This document shows positions 1 through 5,504 of a DNA stretch of 64,000 bases, one piece after another; positions within the stretch are counted from its first letter, which is position 1, and the number at the start of each line of letters is the position of its first letter. The DNA lies in NCBI RefSeq assembly GCF_016901135.1, contig NZ_JAFEVL010000020.1, positions 310,001 through 374,000 of the forward strand, given 5' to 3'. The position numbers were made by a program, and so were the translations under genes. This DNA comes from Martinezella lusitana (lineage in GTDB: Bacteria > Pseudomonadota > Alphaproteobacteria > Rhizobiales > Rhizobiaceae). Below the pieces are notes generated by a model. The model was not told the origin of the DNA and did not search any database. It saw only the letters and a program-made list of their open reading frames with translations.

Positions 1-58
1 GCCGTAGCCATGGTTTGGTGCCTTTGATTTTGAGGTTGAGGTTTTGGGAAAGAAAAAA

Positions 59-83
59 CCCGCTACCGAGCGAGGGTAGCGGG
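59..83 (-). terminator. Rho-independent terminator, minus strand
   Basis: A perfect 9-bp stem (CCCGCTACC at 59-67, GGTAGCGGG at 75-83) is followed on the minus strand by a run of six T. It lies downstream of the minus-strand gene at 277-1101 and is the second terminator there. Confidence 0.75.
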
Positions 84-96
84 CGGAGTAATTGTT

Positions 97-128
97 GCCT
101 GCCAGAAAATTCCAATAAACTGGCAGGC
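97..128. repeat. Perfect inverted repeat (9-bp arms)
   Basis: GCCTGCCAG (97-105) and CTGGCAGGC (120-128) are exact inverted copies around a 14-nt AT-rich loop. It lies between two minus-strand terminators in a gene-free stretch (1-276). It could be an RNA hairpin or a protein-binding site; nothing in the sequence decides between them. Confidence 0.5.
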
Positions 129-204
129 ATTCCCGCTATCCGCAGCACGTGGACGTAGGGAAGAAAAGGCCACCAGATGAACTTGCGAAAGCGCCAGCGG
201 CAAA

Positions 205-227
205 AAGAAACCCGCCACGAGGGCGGG
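205..227 (-). terminator. Rho-independent terminator, minus strand
   Basis: CCCGCC (211-216) and GGCGGG (222-227) form a short GC stem that is followed on the minus strand by TTTCTTTTT. It lies about 50 bp beyond the stop codon of the minus-strand gene at 277-1101 and probably ends its transcript. Confidence 0.7.
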
Positions 228-276
228 CATTGTGATCTTTCATATAGTAGATTCTGACGACGCTTTCTTGGTGCAC

Positions 277-1101
277 CTACGATGCGTCGTCCCACTCGGC
301 TAGCAATCGGGCCGCCTGCCGAAGCCCGCAAATAACGCGATCCTTGCCGACAGCGTCCGCCTGCTTACCTGAGAATCCAGCCGCTACTCCGATCTCGTTG
401 AAGCCTAGTCCCGCCGTCGTGTCGTAAACCGCTTCATAGTGTTCCGGCGCCATCCTGGCCTTGATCCACGTGATGCACGACCGGGAATCATAATTGTCGT
501 TGGCCGGCGTCACGATCTCGACTGAAGATGTTTTCCCTGGCTGAATCCCTCGGTGATCTGTCGTTGCGCGGTCACGCGGCGTAGCGACGTTATCGGGAAA
601 CTTCGGGCTGGATTTGCTAACCCAGATATCGCGATCATCTTCGCGCTTCTCCCGGTTCAACCGGTAGCCAATGATTATTCCATCGACGTTAAACTTGAAT
701 CGGCCGTGAATATAGAGCGGCGGATAGTCTGAAGGCTCCTTCTGGTCATGGTATGCGACCGAACCGTTGTGAAAGTCTTCGATTACACGCTCCGCGCTTC
801 TGCCTGCAACCTCGACGATCGCGGGCCCAAGCGCCCAGTCGTCGCAGTCTTCCACGTCGCTCGAGATGCTGCCGAATTCGGTGGTCGTATAAGTTTGATC
901 GGACTCGGCCGCCGCCAGCAACGCATCCATTCGATTGATGGTACGAACAGCGAGTATGTTTTCTTCTGCGGATGAAAATAGCCTACCAGCTTTGGCGCGA
1001 GCCGTGATTGGTGCGCTGTGTGATCGTGGCTCGTTGTCGTTGGCAGCCTCATAGACATAGGCAAACGCCGGCTCGATGAGCCGTACCGATGATGATTTCA
1101 T
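277..1101 (-). CDS. Hypothetical mobile-element protein, 274 aa
   Basis: The protein family is not recognised. The 274-residue product is soluble-looking, with no signal peptide or membrane segment. Two ANDN motifs (near residue 21 and near residue 195) are a composition often seen in rhizobial phage and island proteins. The last 75 residues are the most regular part and look like a compact helical domain, possibly DNA-binding, but no catalytic motif is visible. The gene is followed by two minus-strand terminators and preceded by an AT-rich region with a TTGACAAATTTGTCAA palindrome, which suggests it is controlled by a repressor. The ATG at 1101 is the only sensible start. Its place in the element beside the replication gene suggests an accessory phage or plasmid role; that is inference. 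Confidence 0.6.
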   Translation of the reverse strand: MKSSSVRLIEPAFAYVYEAANDNEPRSHSAPITARAKAGRLFSSAEENILAVRTINRMDALLAAAESDQTYTTTEFGSISSDVEDCDDWALGPAIVEVAGRSAERVIEDFHNGSVAYHDQKEPSDYPPLYIHGRFKFNVDGIIIGYRLNREKREDDRDIWVSKSSPKFPDNVATPRDRATTDHRGIQPGKTSSVEIVTPANDNYDSRSCITWIKARMAPEHYEAVYDTTAGLGFNEIGVAAGFSGKQADAVGKDRVICGLRQAARLLAEWDDAS

Positions 1102-1191
1102 GATTTCGCAAGTTCCCGGTTATAGGCGACCGCAAAAGCGGCGATGGTGGCCCGTTTCGGGCTTCGTATTATTTCAGCAGCTTAAGCTATT

Positions 1192-1231
1192 TTGACAAAT
1201 TTGTCAATGTTTCACTTGACAAAAATTGTAA
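1192..1231. promoter_or_regulatory. Tandem palindromic operator upstream of 277-1101
   Basis: TTGACAAATTTGTCAA (1192-1207) is a perfect 16-bp palindrome. A related imperfect copy, TTGACAAAAATTGTAA, lies at 1216-1231, 24 bp further on. Each contains a TTGACA -35-like hexamer, so a bound repressor would cover a promoter. The regulator is not identified in the window. Confidence 0.55.
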
Positions 1232-1268
1232 TTTGTGATCGCAACAATTTAATTAATTCAAAAATCTG

Positions 1269-1296
1269 TTGAAATTTAAATCGTAAATGATATTAT
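1269..1296 (+). promoter_or_regulatory. Sigma70-like promoter TTGAAA-N16-TATTAT
   Basis: TTGAAA (1269-1274) and TATTAT (1291-1296) are each one base from consensus and separated by 16 bp, in AT-rich DNA. No plus-strand protein gene follows, only a terminator at 1340-1374, so the promoter probably serves a short RNA. Confidence 0.45.
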
Positions 1297-1302
1297 TTAA
1301 TA

Positions 1303-1374
1303 GTAGGTACCTTTGCCTACCGACTGCCACACAGTCACTGGGCCGCCGTTTGGTCCCCCACGGGCGGCCCTTTT
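1303..1374 (+). ncRNA. Candidate small RNA, about 72 nt
   Basis: A promoter-like pair (1269-1296) and a strong plus-strand terminator (1340-1374) bracket about 72 nt. The interval has no credible open frame or ribosome site. It begins with a small hairpin (GACTG, five-base loop, CAGTC at 1322-1336) followed by the terminator hairpin. This two-hairpin layout is typical of phage or plasmid regulatory RNAs. The 5' end is estimated from the -10 element. No matching family is recognised. Confidence 0.4.
1340..1374 (+). terminator. Rho-independent terminator, plus strand
   Basis: GGGCCGCC (1340-1347) pairs perfectly with GGCGGCCC (1363-1370), followed by TTTT. There is no T-tract on the other strand, so it acts on plus-strand transcription, where no protein gene is present. 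Confidence 0.7.
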
Positions 1375-1483
1375 GTCCGATACCCTCAACATTTCAATCG
1401 GAAAAATGCGTGCGTTTGGGGCCGACCGGTACCTTGGGCAGGCGGCCGGAGAGGCAAGAGGCACCCCTCTGTTCTTAGGGGAA

Positions 1484-2215
1484 TCAAGCTTGCGCGGCAA
1501 AATGCCGATGCAGATCGTCGCTCACCCGATAGACAGCGGCAAGCGCCATCAGAGCGGTAGCGCGCGTGCACACACTCCCCGAACGATCAGTGCAACCGGG
1601 ATGGATGAGATTTCGCGCGTCCTTCGCAAGCTTCGCTTGCTGCTTGGCTTCCTCACTGATCAAGCCGCAATTTCGCGCCTCCTCGATCATTTTGGCCAAA
1701 CGCATACCATTCACGTCGTCCACTCGACCTTTCAACGCCCAATGAAGGATTCCCTCGAGCGCCGCTCCTGCGAACACTGTAGCGCCCATCCACTCGTTCG
1801 CAGAGAAGTCAGTCCAAGCTGCTCTAATCTGATCTTCGATTGAAAGGCGAGTATTTTCGTCTTCGATGAAGGTGAGCAAAGGTTCTCGCGGTGGAAGCTC
1901 GTCGCTGCATTTTCCCATAAGTCGCTTGATGCGCTCCACCGGGTCTTTGCCCATAACACCAAATGCCGGCCGGATGTCTCCAAAGTTCCATCTCGCCACA
2001 GCCTCGGAAAGAACCGCGCGACAACGTTTAAATTCGAGATAATCAGTAAATGGCAACGCAATGAGGTCACGGGGCACGTCCTCAATTATTTCCAGAAGGG
2101 ACCTTACTTCAACTTGATGTTGCAGTCTGATCCGGTCTTGATGCAGGTCGCCTTGCATAGGCCCAAACATGCTCTCTATTGCGCTGACTACTTGGCTTGG
2201 GAGAACTTCTGCCAT
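1484..2215 (-). CDS. Hypothetical protein, DUF4145/HEPN-like C-terminal half, 243 aa
   Basis: The product is a 243-residue, mostly helical, soluble protein. Its C-terminal half carries the phrase ALEGILHWAL followed by KDARNLIHPG (RNLIHPG at about 201-207). An Arg-Asn pair followed closely by His is what DUF4145 and related HEPN-fold proteins show. The spacing here is R-x3-H, one residue short of the classical HEPN R-x4-6-H motif, so nuclease activity cannot be claimed. The N-terminal half is not recognised. The gene stands alone in the element, with a plus-strand small-RNA candidate beyond its 3' end. Such proteins in mobile elements are often defence or abortive-infection factors; here that is only a possibility. 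The ATG at 2215 was kept as the start. Confidence 0.6.
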   Translation of the reverse strand: MAEVLPSQVVSAIESMFGPMQGDLHQDRIRLQHQVEVRSLLEIIEDVPRDLIALPFTDYLEFKRCRAVLSEAVARWNFGDIRPAFGVMGKDPVERIKRLMGKCSDELPPREPLLTFIEDENTRLSIEDQIRAAWTDFSANEWMGATVFAGAALEGILHWALKGRVDDVNGMRLAKMIEEARNCGLISEEAKQQAKLAKDARNLIHPGCTDRSGSVCTRATALMALAAVYRVSDDLHRHFAAQA

Positions 2216-2420
2216 CTGTTACCTTTAATGGAAATGAAGCCGGTAACGGTACATTAGTGCGATCCGTAGTGAGCGCCAACCGGGCGATGAGCGAAACCAC
2301 CCACCTCCTATGCCGGTCAGTGGGTTAAGCAGCTTCCCACAAGCGAGTGGTAATTCGAGGTTGAAATTTCAAGAGGCAAGGCTGCCTCTTCCGCGAGAAA
2401 GTGCGACAAATTATCCATTT

Positions 2421-2462
2421 GTTAACTATTCGCGTTGACAGTGTTAACTATTGGGGTATAAC
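2421..2462 (+). promoter_or_regulatory. Promoter TTGACA-N16-TATAAC with direct-repeat operator
   Basis: TTGACA (2435-2440) is a perfect -35 and TATAAC (2457-2462) a near-perfect -10, 16 bp apart. Two exact GTTAACTATT repeats (2421-2430 and 2443-2452, offset 22 bp) flank and overlap the -35/spacer, placing a bound regulator on one face of the promoter. Transcription would run into the terminator at 2525-2554. Confidence 0.6.
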
Positions 2463-2467
2463 CGCGA

Positions 2468-2554
2468 TCATAGGGAATTGCACCCAAAATTAACCTTGCC
2501 TTAACCTGTTGTATCAGGCATTAAAAAAGCACGTCGACGAATCGACGTGCTTTT
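2468..2554 (+). ncRNA. Candidate small RNA, about 87 nt
   Basis: The strong promoter at 2435-2462 and the perfect terminator at 2525-2554 define a transcript of about 87 nt with no plausible open frame. It could be a regulatory RNA of the element or the short leader of the plus-strand genes that follow (2677 onward) if termination is partial. The 5' end is estimated. Confidence 0.45.
2525..2554. terminator. Bidirectional Rho-independent terminator
   Basis: GCACGTCGA (2529-2537) and TCGACGTGC (2542-2550) form a perfect 9-bp stem with a CGAA tetraloop. It is preceded by an A-run and followed by TTTT, so it works on both strands. Confidence 0.85.
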
Positions 2555-2676
2555 GTGTGTTTGCTGCGGTTGCCTGGCTTGCCGCTAAGCAAGCCGTGCC
2601 TCGCAACGGTAGTCTCGACAGCTCCGTAGATAGCGCCCACTAGCTGATTTGGCAAGGCCAGAGGGAATGCGCAATT

Positions 2677-2853
2677 ATGAGTAAGCCTCCTCTTCGTCCC
2701 GGCGATATCGTCCCGAAGTCCGGACAGTATCAGATTATTGGCCCCCGCGGCGGCGCAGGGGCGGAGCGTACGGGCGTACAGGGCAAGACCCTGCCGCCTA
2801 CTCCGCTTGCTGGATCTACTTATCGCCTCGTGGATCCCACTAAGACGCGGTAA
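2677..2853 (+). CDS. YjzC-like small protein, 58 aa
   Basis: This 58-codon gene starts MSKPPLRPGDIVPKSGQYQI and ends with LVDPTKTR. The pattern (KPPLRPGD, then SGQYQIIGPRGG, then LPPTP and YRLVDPTK) matches the small YjzC-like family, basic proteins of unknown function common in rhizobia and bacilli. The start is an ATG with a GAGGGA purine tract ten bases upstream. It is followed by a GC hairpin and then by the DUF3892 gene on the same strand, which suggests a small two-gene unit. No enzymatic motif is visible. The family call rests on recognised motif order, not on a search. Confidence 0.7.
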   Translation: MSKPPLRPGDIVPKSGQYQIIGPRGGAGAERTGVQGKTLPPTPLAGSTYRLVDPTKTR

Positions 2854-2876
2854 TCGTCTGATCATCGACAAATGTC

Positions 2877-2900
2877 GGCGGCAGATCTCGGTCTGCCGCC
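2877..2900 (+). terminator. Intergenic hairpin without T-tract
   Basis: GGCGGCAG (2877-2884) and CTGCCGCC (2893-2900) form a perfect 8-bp stem in the 81-bp gap between the YjzC-like and DUF3892 genes. No T-tract follows, so it may be an attenuator or mRNA-stabilising hairpin rather than a full terminator. Confidence 0.45.
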
Positions 2901-2934
2901 TGCTAGTTGCTGTCTAATTCGGAGCTAAACAAAA

Positions 2935-3207
2935 ATGGCAGATGTACAGGTAACCTGCGTCAACAAGCGGGATCGCAATAGCAGCCATGAAGGCATCACC
3001 CACCTTGGAAACCCTTCCGGTGGATGGAAGTGGACGAGGGCCCAGGTGATTGAGTCCATAGAAGCTAAAACAAACACCTTCTACACCTTGGTGAATGGCA
3101 AGCGGGCAGATATAGCAGTCGTGAATGGACCGAACGGCAAGTACGTGCGGACGCACGCCGATGGCAAGTGGAGCGACAATCTTCTTGCTTTGCCTGAATG
3201 TGCTTAG
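2935..3207 (+). CDS. DUF3892 domain protein, 90 aa
   Basis: The 90-residue product matches the DUF3892 pattern along its whole length: VTCVNKRDRNSSHEGITHLG near the N-terminus, GGWKWTRAQVIESIE, FYTLVNGKRADIAVV, and a YVRTHADGKWSDNLLALPEC ending. The family is small, cytoplasmic and of unknown function, and recurs in rhizobial accessory DNA. The ATG at 2935 has GGAG about ten bases upstream. A perfect terminator follows ten bases after the stop. It forms a plus-strand pair with the YjzC-like gene inside an element whose other genes run on the minus strand, so these two look like cargo rather than element maintenance functions. Confidence 0.8.
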   Translation: MADVQVTCVNKRDRNSSHEGITHLGNPSGGWKWTRAQVIESIEAKTNTFYTLVNGKRADIAVVNGPNGKYVRTHADGKWSDNLLALPECA

Positions 3208-3216
3208 TTGATTGCC

Positions 3217-3242
3217 AGGCCAGCGCGAATGCTGGCCTTTTT
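3217..3242 (+). terminator. Rho-independent terminator after DUF3892 gene
   Basis: AGGCCAGC (3217-3224) and GCTGGCCT (3231-3238) form a perfect 8-bp stem followed by a T-run. It sits just after the DUF3892 stop codon. Confidence 0.85.
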
Positions 3243-3327
3243 ATGCCGTTTACTTTCTTCTCATTTGGTCGCCTGTATCGGGCGCGTGCTGCCTATCGGC
3301 GATGTCGCGGAGCTGGGCTGGCGATAG

Positions 3328-4626
3328 TCATGCCGCCTCCTTCTGTTCCTCCTCGTCGTCCACCGAAGTGCAGATTTTGGTGGACCAACCTAGCATGGGC
3401 GTATTTTTGACCACGTCGGCAAACTTCGGGACATTGCGCGGATACCGGGGTGCCGGAACCCACGGCTTCGAACAAGAGACAAATTTATTATTGTGAGTGA
3501 CTTCAATCTCAGCCTGCAGGCCAACTAGCTCGGATGAGTCGTTGATGTCCTCCAAGCCGACCGCGCTTAGCAATAGCCCTAGCTCATCCTTGCCGCGCGC
3601 CTGCTCTTGCTGCTCCGGGCTTTCGATGATGACCATGTGGTCGACATTAATGCCGTCTGGTGTGCGGAACCATACAGTCATTATCAGAGCGCCGTCTTCA
3701 TGCGTATCTACATCGACGTGGTCGATGATGGCCGACAAGAATTTGTTTGGATAGATTGTAAAGTCAGGCGCGGGCTTTTGCTCGGCAGGCGCGGGCTTCA
3801 ACCCAGCGGTCGGCTCGGCTTTCCGCTTCTTTTCTTTCGGCTGATACGCGGTCGGCGGATCGCACTCATATTCTTCACGCTCGAGCCATTTGGCTAAGGT
3901 GAAGCGCGGCGCATCGGTCTTGCCCTGCGCTGCCCACGACGTTTGCCACCGGCTGGCTGCAGTTAAAATCTCAGCATGTAGCTCAGCATTGGGGGCAATC
4001 TTGTCGTAGGCGGCCCTCGCATCGCGCTTACGCTGCTTGTAATCGTATTTTCGCCATAGCTCTTCGAATCCATCTTTCGCCGCTACCGCGGCGGTGGCCG
4101 CTAGGCCAACCGCAGGCGGCGCCGTAGGCGCGGTGAATTCATTTCTATCTTTCTGTGACTCGGCCCTTGTGGGCCGGTCATGTAGATAGGAGGGGGTGTC
4201 ATCCGTGACACCATATTCGTGAGTTATGGTGTCATTGCTGACACCCATGTCGATAGTTTCGGTGTCATCTATGCTACCCTTTGTTTCGGTGTCATCCGTG
4301 ACACCCTTTTGTGGGACGAGCGCGAAATTGGGTTTGTAGACGGTGGCGCTGCCCCGGCGGCCAGCTTGAACAACGGTGATGAATCCCAGAAGTTCTAGGT
4401 TACGTTTCGATCTGATAACAGAGGATTTACTGATGCCTGCGGCCGCGCCAAGATGTTCATGCGTAGCCCAGCCGTTGCCGTACTTGCCCCAATAGCGCTG
4501 TATTATCTCGGCAAGCACTGCGATATCAGCCTTGGTCGTTTCTGGGTGGAAAGACGCCAATCGCAAGAGATGGAACTGTATCCAAGCATCGACGTCAAAG
4601 GCGTAACCTCGCGTCTTACCGGTCAT
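3328..4626 (-). CDS. Phage/plasmid-type replication initiator with N-terminal helix-turn-helix, 432 aa
   Basis: Residues 1-110 form a winged-helix domain of the kind found in phage replication proteins: HEHLGAAAGISKSSVIRSKR, then NLELLGFITVV, then RRGSATVYKPNF. A low-complexity linker (about 108-145) repeats the peptide GVTDDT. A second helical region at about 185-265 (FEELWRKYDYKQRKRDARAAYDKI and APRFTLAKWLE, in two parts) resembles the helicase-loader contact regions of phage initiators. The tail is acidic. The linker is encoded by four 18-bp DNA palindromes spaced 33, 33 and 27 bp apart, so the gene probably contains its own origin, as lambda O does. The upstream gene overlaps its start by 11 bp. 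It is the best evidence that this region belongs to a replicating mobile element. The exact family was not identified. Confidence 0.6.
   Translation of the reverse strand: MTGKTRGYAFDVDAWIQFHLLRLASFHPETTKADIAVLAEIIQRYWGKYGNGWATHEHLGAAAGISKSSVIRSKRNLELLGFITVVQAGRRGSATVYKPNFALVPQKGVTDDTETKGSIDDTETIDMGVSNDTITHEYGVTDDTPSYLHDRPTRAESQKDRNEFTAPTAPPAVGLAATAAVAAKDGFEELWRKYDYKQRKRDARAAYDKIAPNAELHAEILTAASRWQTSWAAQGKTDAPRFTLAKWLEREEYECDPPTAYQPKEKKRKAEPTAGLKPAPAEQKPAPDFTIYPNKFLSAIIDHVDVDTHEDGALIMTVWFRTPDGINVDHMVIIESPEQQEQARGKDELGLLLSAVGLEDINDSSELVGLQAEIEVTHNNKFVSCSKPWVPAPRYPRNVPKFADVVKNTPMLGWSTKICTSVDDEEEQKEAA
4195..4305. repeat. Four 18-bp palindromic iterons, putative origin
   Basis: GGTGTCANNNNTGACACC occurs at 4195-4212, 4228-4245, 4261-4278 (right arm degenerate) and 4288-4305. 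Start-to-start spacings are 33, 33 and 27 bp. Spacer bases differ but the arms are kept, including silent third positions, as expected for protein-binding DNA. The array lies inside the initiator gene. Confidence 0.6.
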
Positions 4627-4861
4627 TGGCAGCCTCGTAGGCTGCGACAGCCAATTCGGTTAGCCGACCTGCCAGCGATGGCGAGAACGTGGCTGTGCGA
4701 CGCGTTCCGGCTTGCGGGGCGTAGAGGTAAAATGAACCATCCGGCTGGCGGACAAGCCGCAGGGCATACAGCCTGATGTGGTCGTTAAGTTCGAAGTCGA
4801 CAAACGCCACGCAGTCACGTTGTTTGGCTTCCTTGAGTTTGTGACAATACAGAACCCGCAT
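4616..4861 (-). CDS. Small hypothetical protein, possibly SpoVG-like, 81 aa
   Basis: The ATG at 4861 was chosen over an upstream start at 4906 because GGAG lies eight bases before it. The 81-residue product begins MRVLYCHKLKEAKQRD and continues CVAFVDFELNDHIRLYALRL, then a G-F-L-P stretch and a helical end with AAYEAANDR. The order of short beta strands followed by a C-terminal helix resembles SpoVG-type small nucleic-acid-binding proteins, but the similarity is weak and visual only. It overlaps the start of the replication initiator gene by 11 bp, so the two are co-translated. A role in replication or its control is a reasonable guess and nothing more. Confidence 0.55.
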   Translation of the reverse strand: MRVLYCHKLKEAKQRDCVAFVDFELNDHIRLYALRLVRQPDGSFYLYAPQAGTRRTATFSPSLAGRLTELAVAAYEAANDR

Positions 4862-5000
4862 TATATTCTCCGTGGTTACGGCGCACGAATGCGCGCCCGC
4901 CAGCAATGCTGACGGGTGGTGGGGCCAAACGCCTTACGGCAACGATTGGCAATGAATGAGCGGAACAGAACGTGTTTTTATGTGACGTACGAAAGCGAAA

Positions 5001-5021
5001 AAGCCCGGAAATGCGGGCTTT
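5001..5021. terminator. Bidirectional terminator-like hairpin at element end
   Basis: AAGCCCG (5001-5007) and CGGGCTT (5014-5020) form a perfect stem, with A-rich sequence before it and T-rich after it. It lies between the last gene of the element and the tRNA fragment. Confidence 0.65.
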
Positions 5022-5037
5022 CTTGCGTCTGTTTCAT

Positions 5038-5084
5038 TGTTCGGGACGTGGGGGTCGAGTGTTCGAATCACTCCACTCCGACCA
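5038..5084 (+). other. 3' half of tRNA-Pro(CGG): attachment-site duplication
   Basis: From the anticodon loop (TTCGGGA, 5040-5046, anticodon CGG) the sequence follows a tRNA: 3' anticodon stem CGTGG, five-base variable loop, T-stem GAGTG, loop TTCGAAT, CACTC, acceptor CACTCCG, A and CCA (5082-5084). The 5' half is absent and the bases before 5038 cannot pair with the anticodon stem. A 3' tRNA half-copy at an element boundary is the usual product of tyrosine-recombinase integration. The intact gene should lie to the left, outside the window. Confidence 0.8.
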
Positions 5085-5178
5085 GCTAAAGCCTTGTAAA
5101 TCAGGGCTTTGATCCCGAACAAAACTTCCTCCGCGAAAGCCATTTTCTAGATTACGGACCGCTTGAGCAGCGGACCGG

Positions 5179-5328
5179 TTAGAAAGCGTTCGCTGCCTGC
5201 TGTTGGAAGTCAGGGCTTGCGTGCGCGTAGGTCCGCTCAAACTCCTCCGACGTCATCCCCAAAGATGCTGCTGCCTGCTCGATATCAACGCCGGCTTGGG
5301 CAAGCCAAGTGGCTCTGGCGTGCCGGCA
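5179..5328 (-). pseudogene. Tyrosine recombinase (integrase) C-terminal remnant
   Basis: On the minus strand the frame from 5328 to a TAA at 5179-5181 reads RHARATWLAQAGVDIEQAA, then ASLGMTSEEFERTYAHASPD and a short tail. This is the last part of a phage-type integrase: the box II Arg/His region, the LG-H/M-TS motif and the catalytic Tyr of RTYAH are recognisable. A stop codon (TGA at 5331-5329) lies immediately upstream in frame, so the catalytic core before box II is missing or frameshifted. Its 3' end lies 95 bp outside the tRNA-Pro half-copy, the usual place for an integrase. It therefore points to a second, decayed element to the right of the one ending at 5084. Confidence 0.65.
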
Positions 5329-5504
5329 TCATTGTCCAGGGTCGACATCGCGGTGACGCAGACAACCAAATCTGCCAGATGTTAACTGTCGGTTTGATGG
5401 GAGAGGGAGATTTTCATTGTCAGTACCACAATCGTCCGGCAACATTGCTGGCTAGCCGCTTGAATTGTGCAATATTGCTAACAGCAGGTCGGGGAGACGG
5501 GGGC

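Noticed and set aside
4195..4305. CRISPR array
   Set aside because: The repeats are 18 bp with gaps of 9-15 bp, palindromic and inside a coding frame; spacers are far too short.
5163..5504. N-terminal extension of the cyclase (to 5163)
   Set aside because: It overlaps the integrase remnant, shows no domain, and the cyclase domain starts right after the ATG at 5505.
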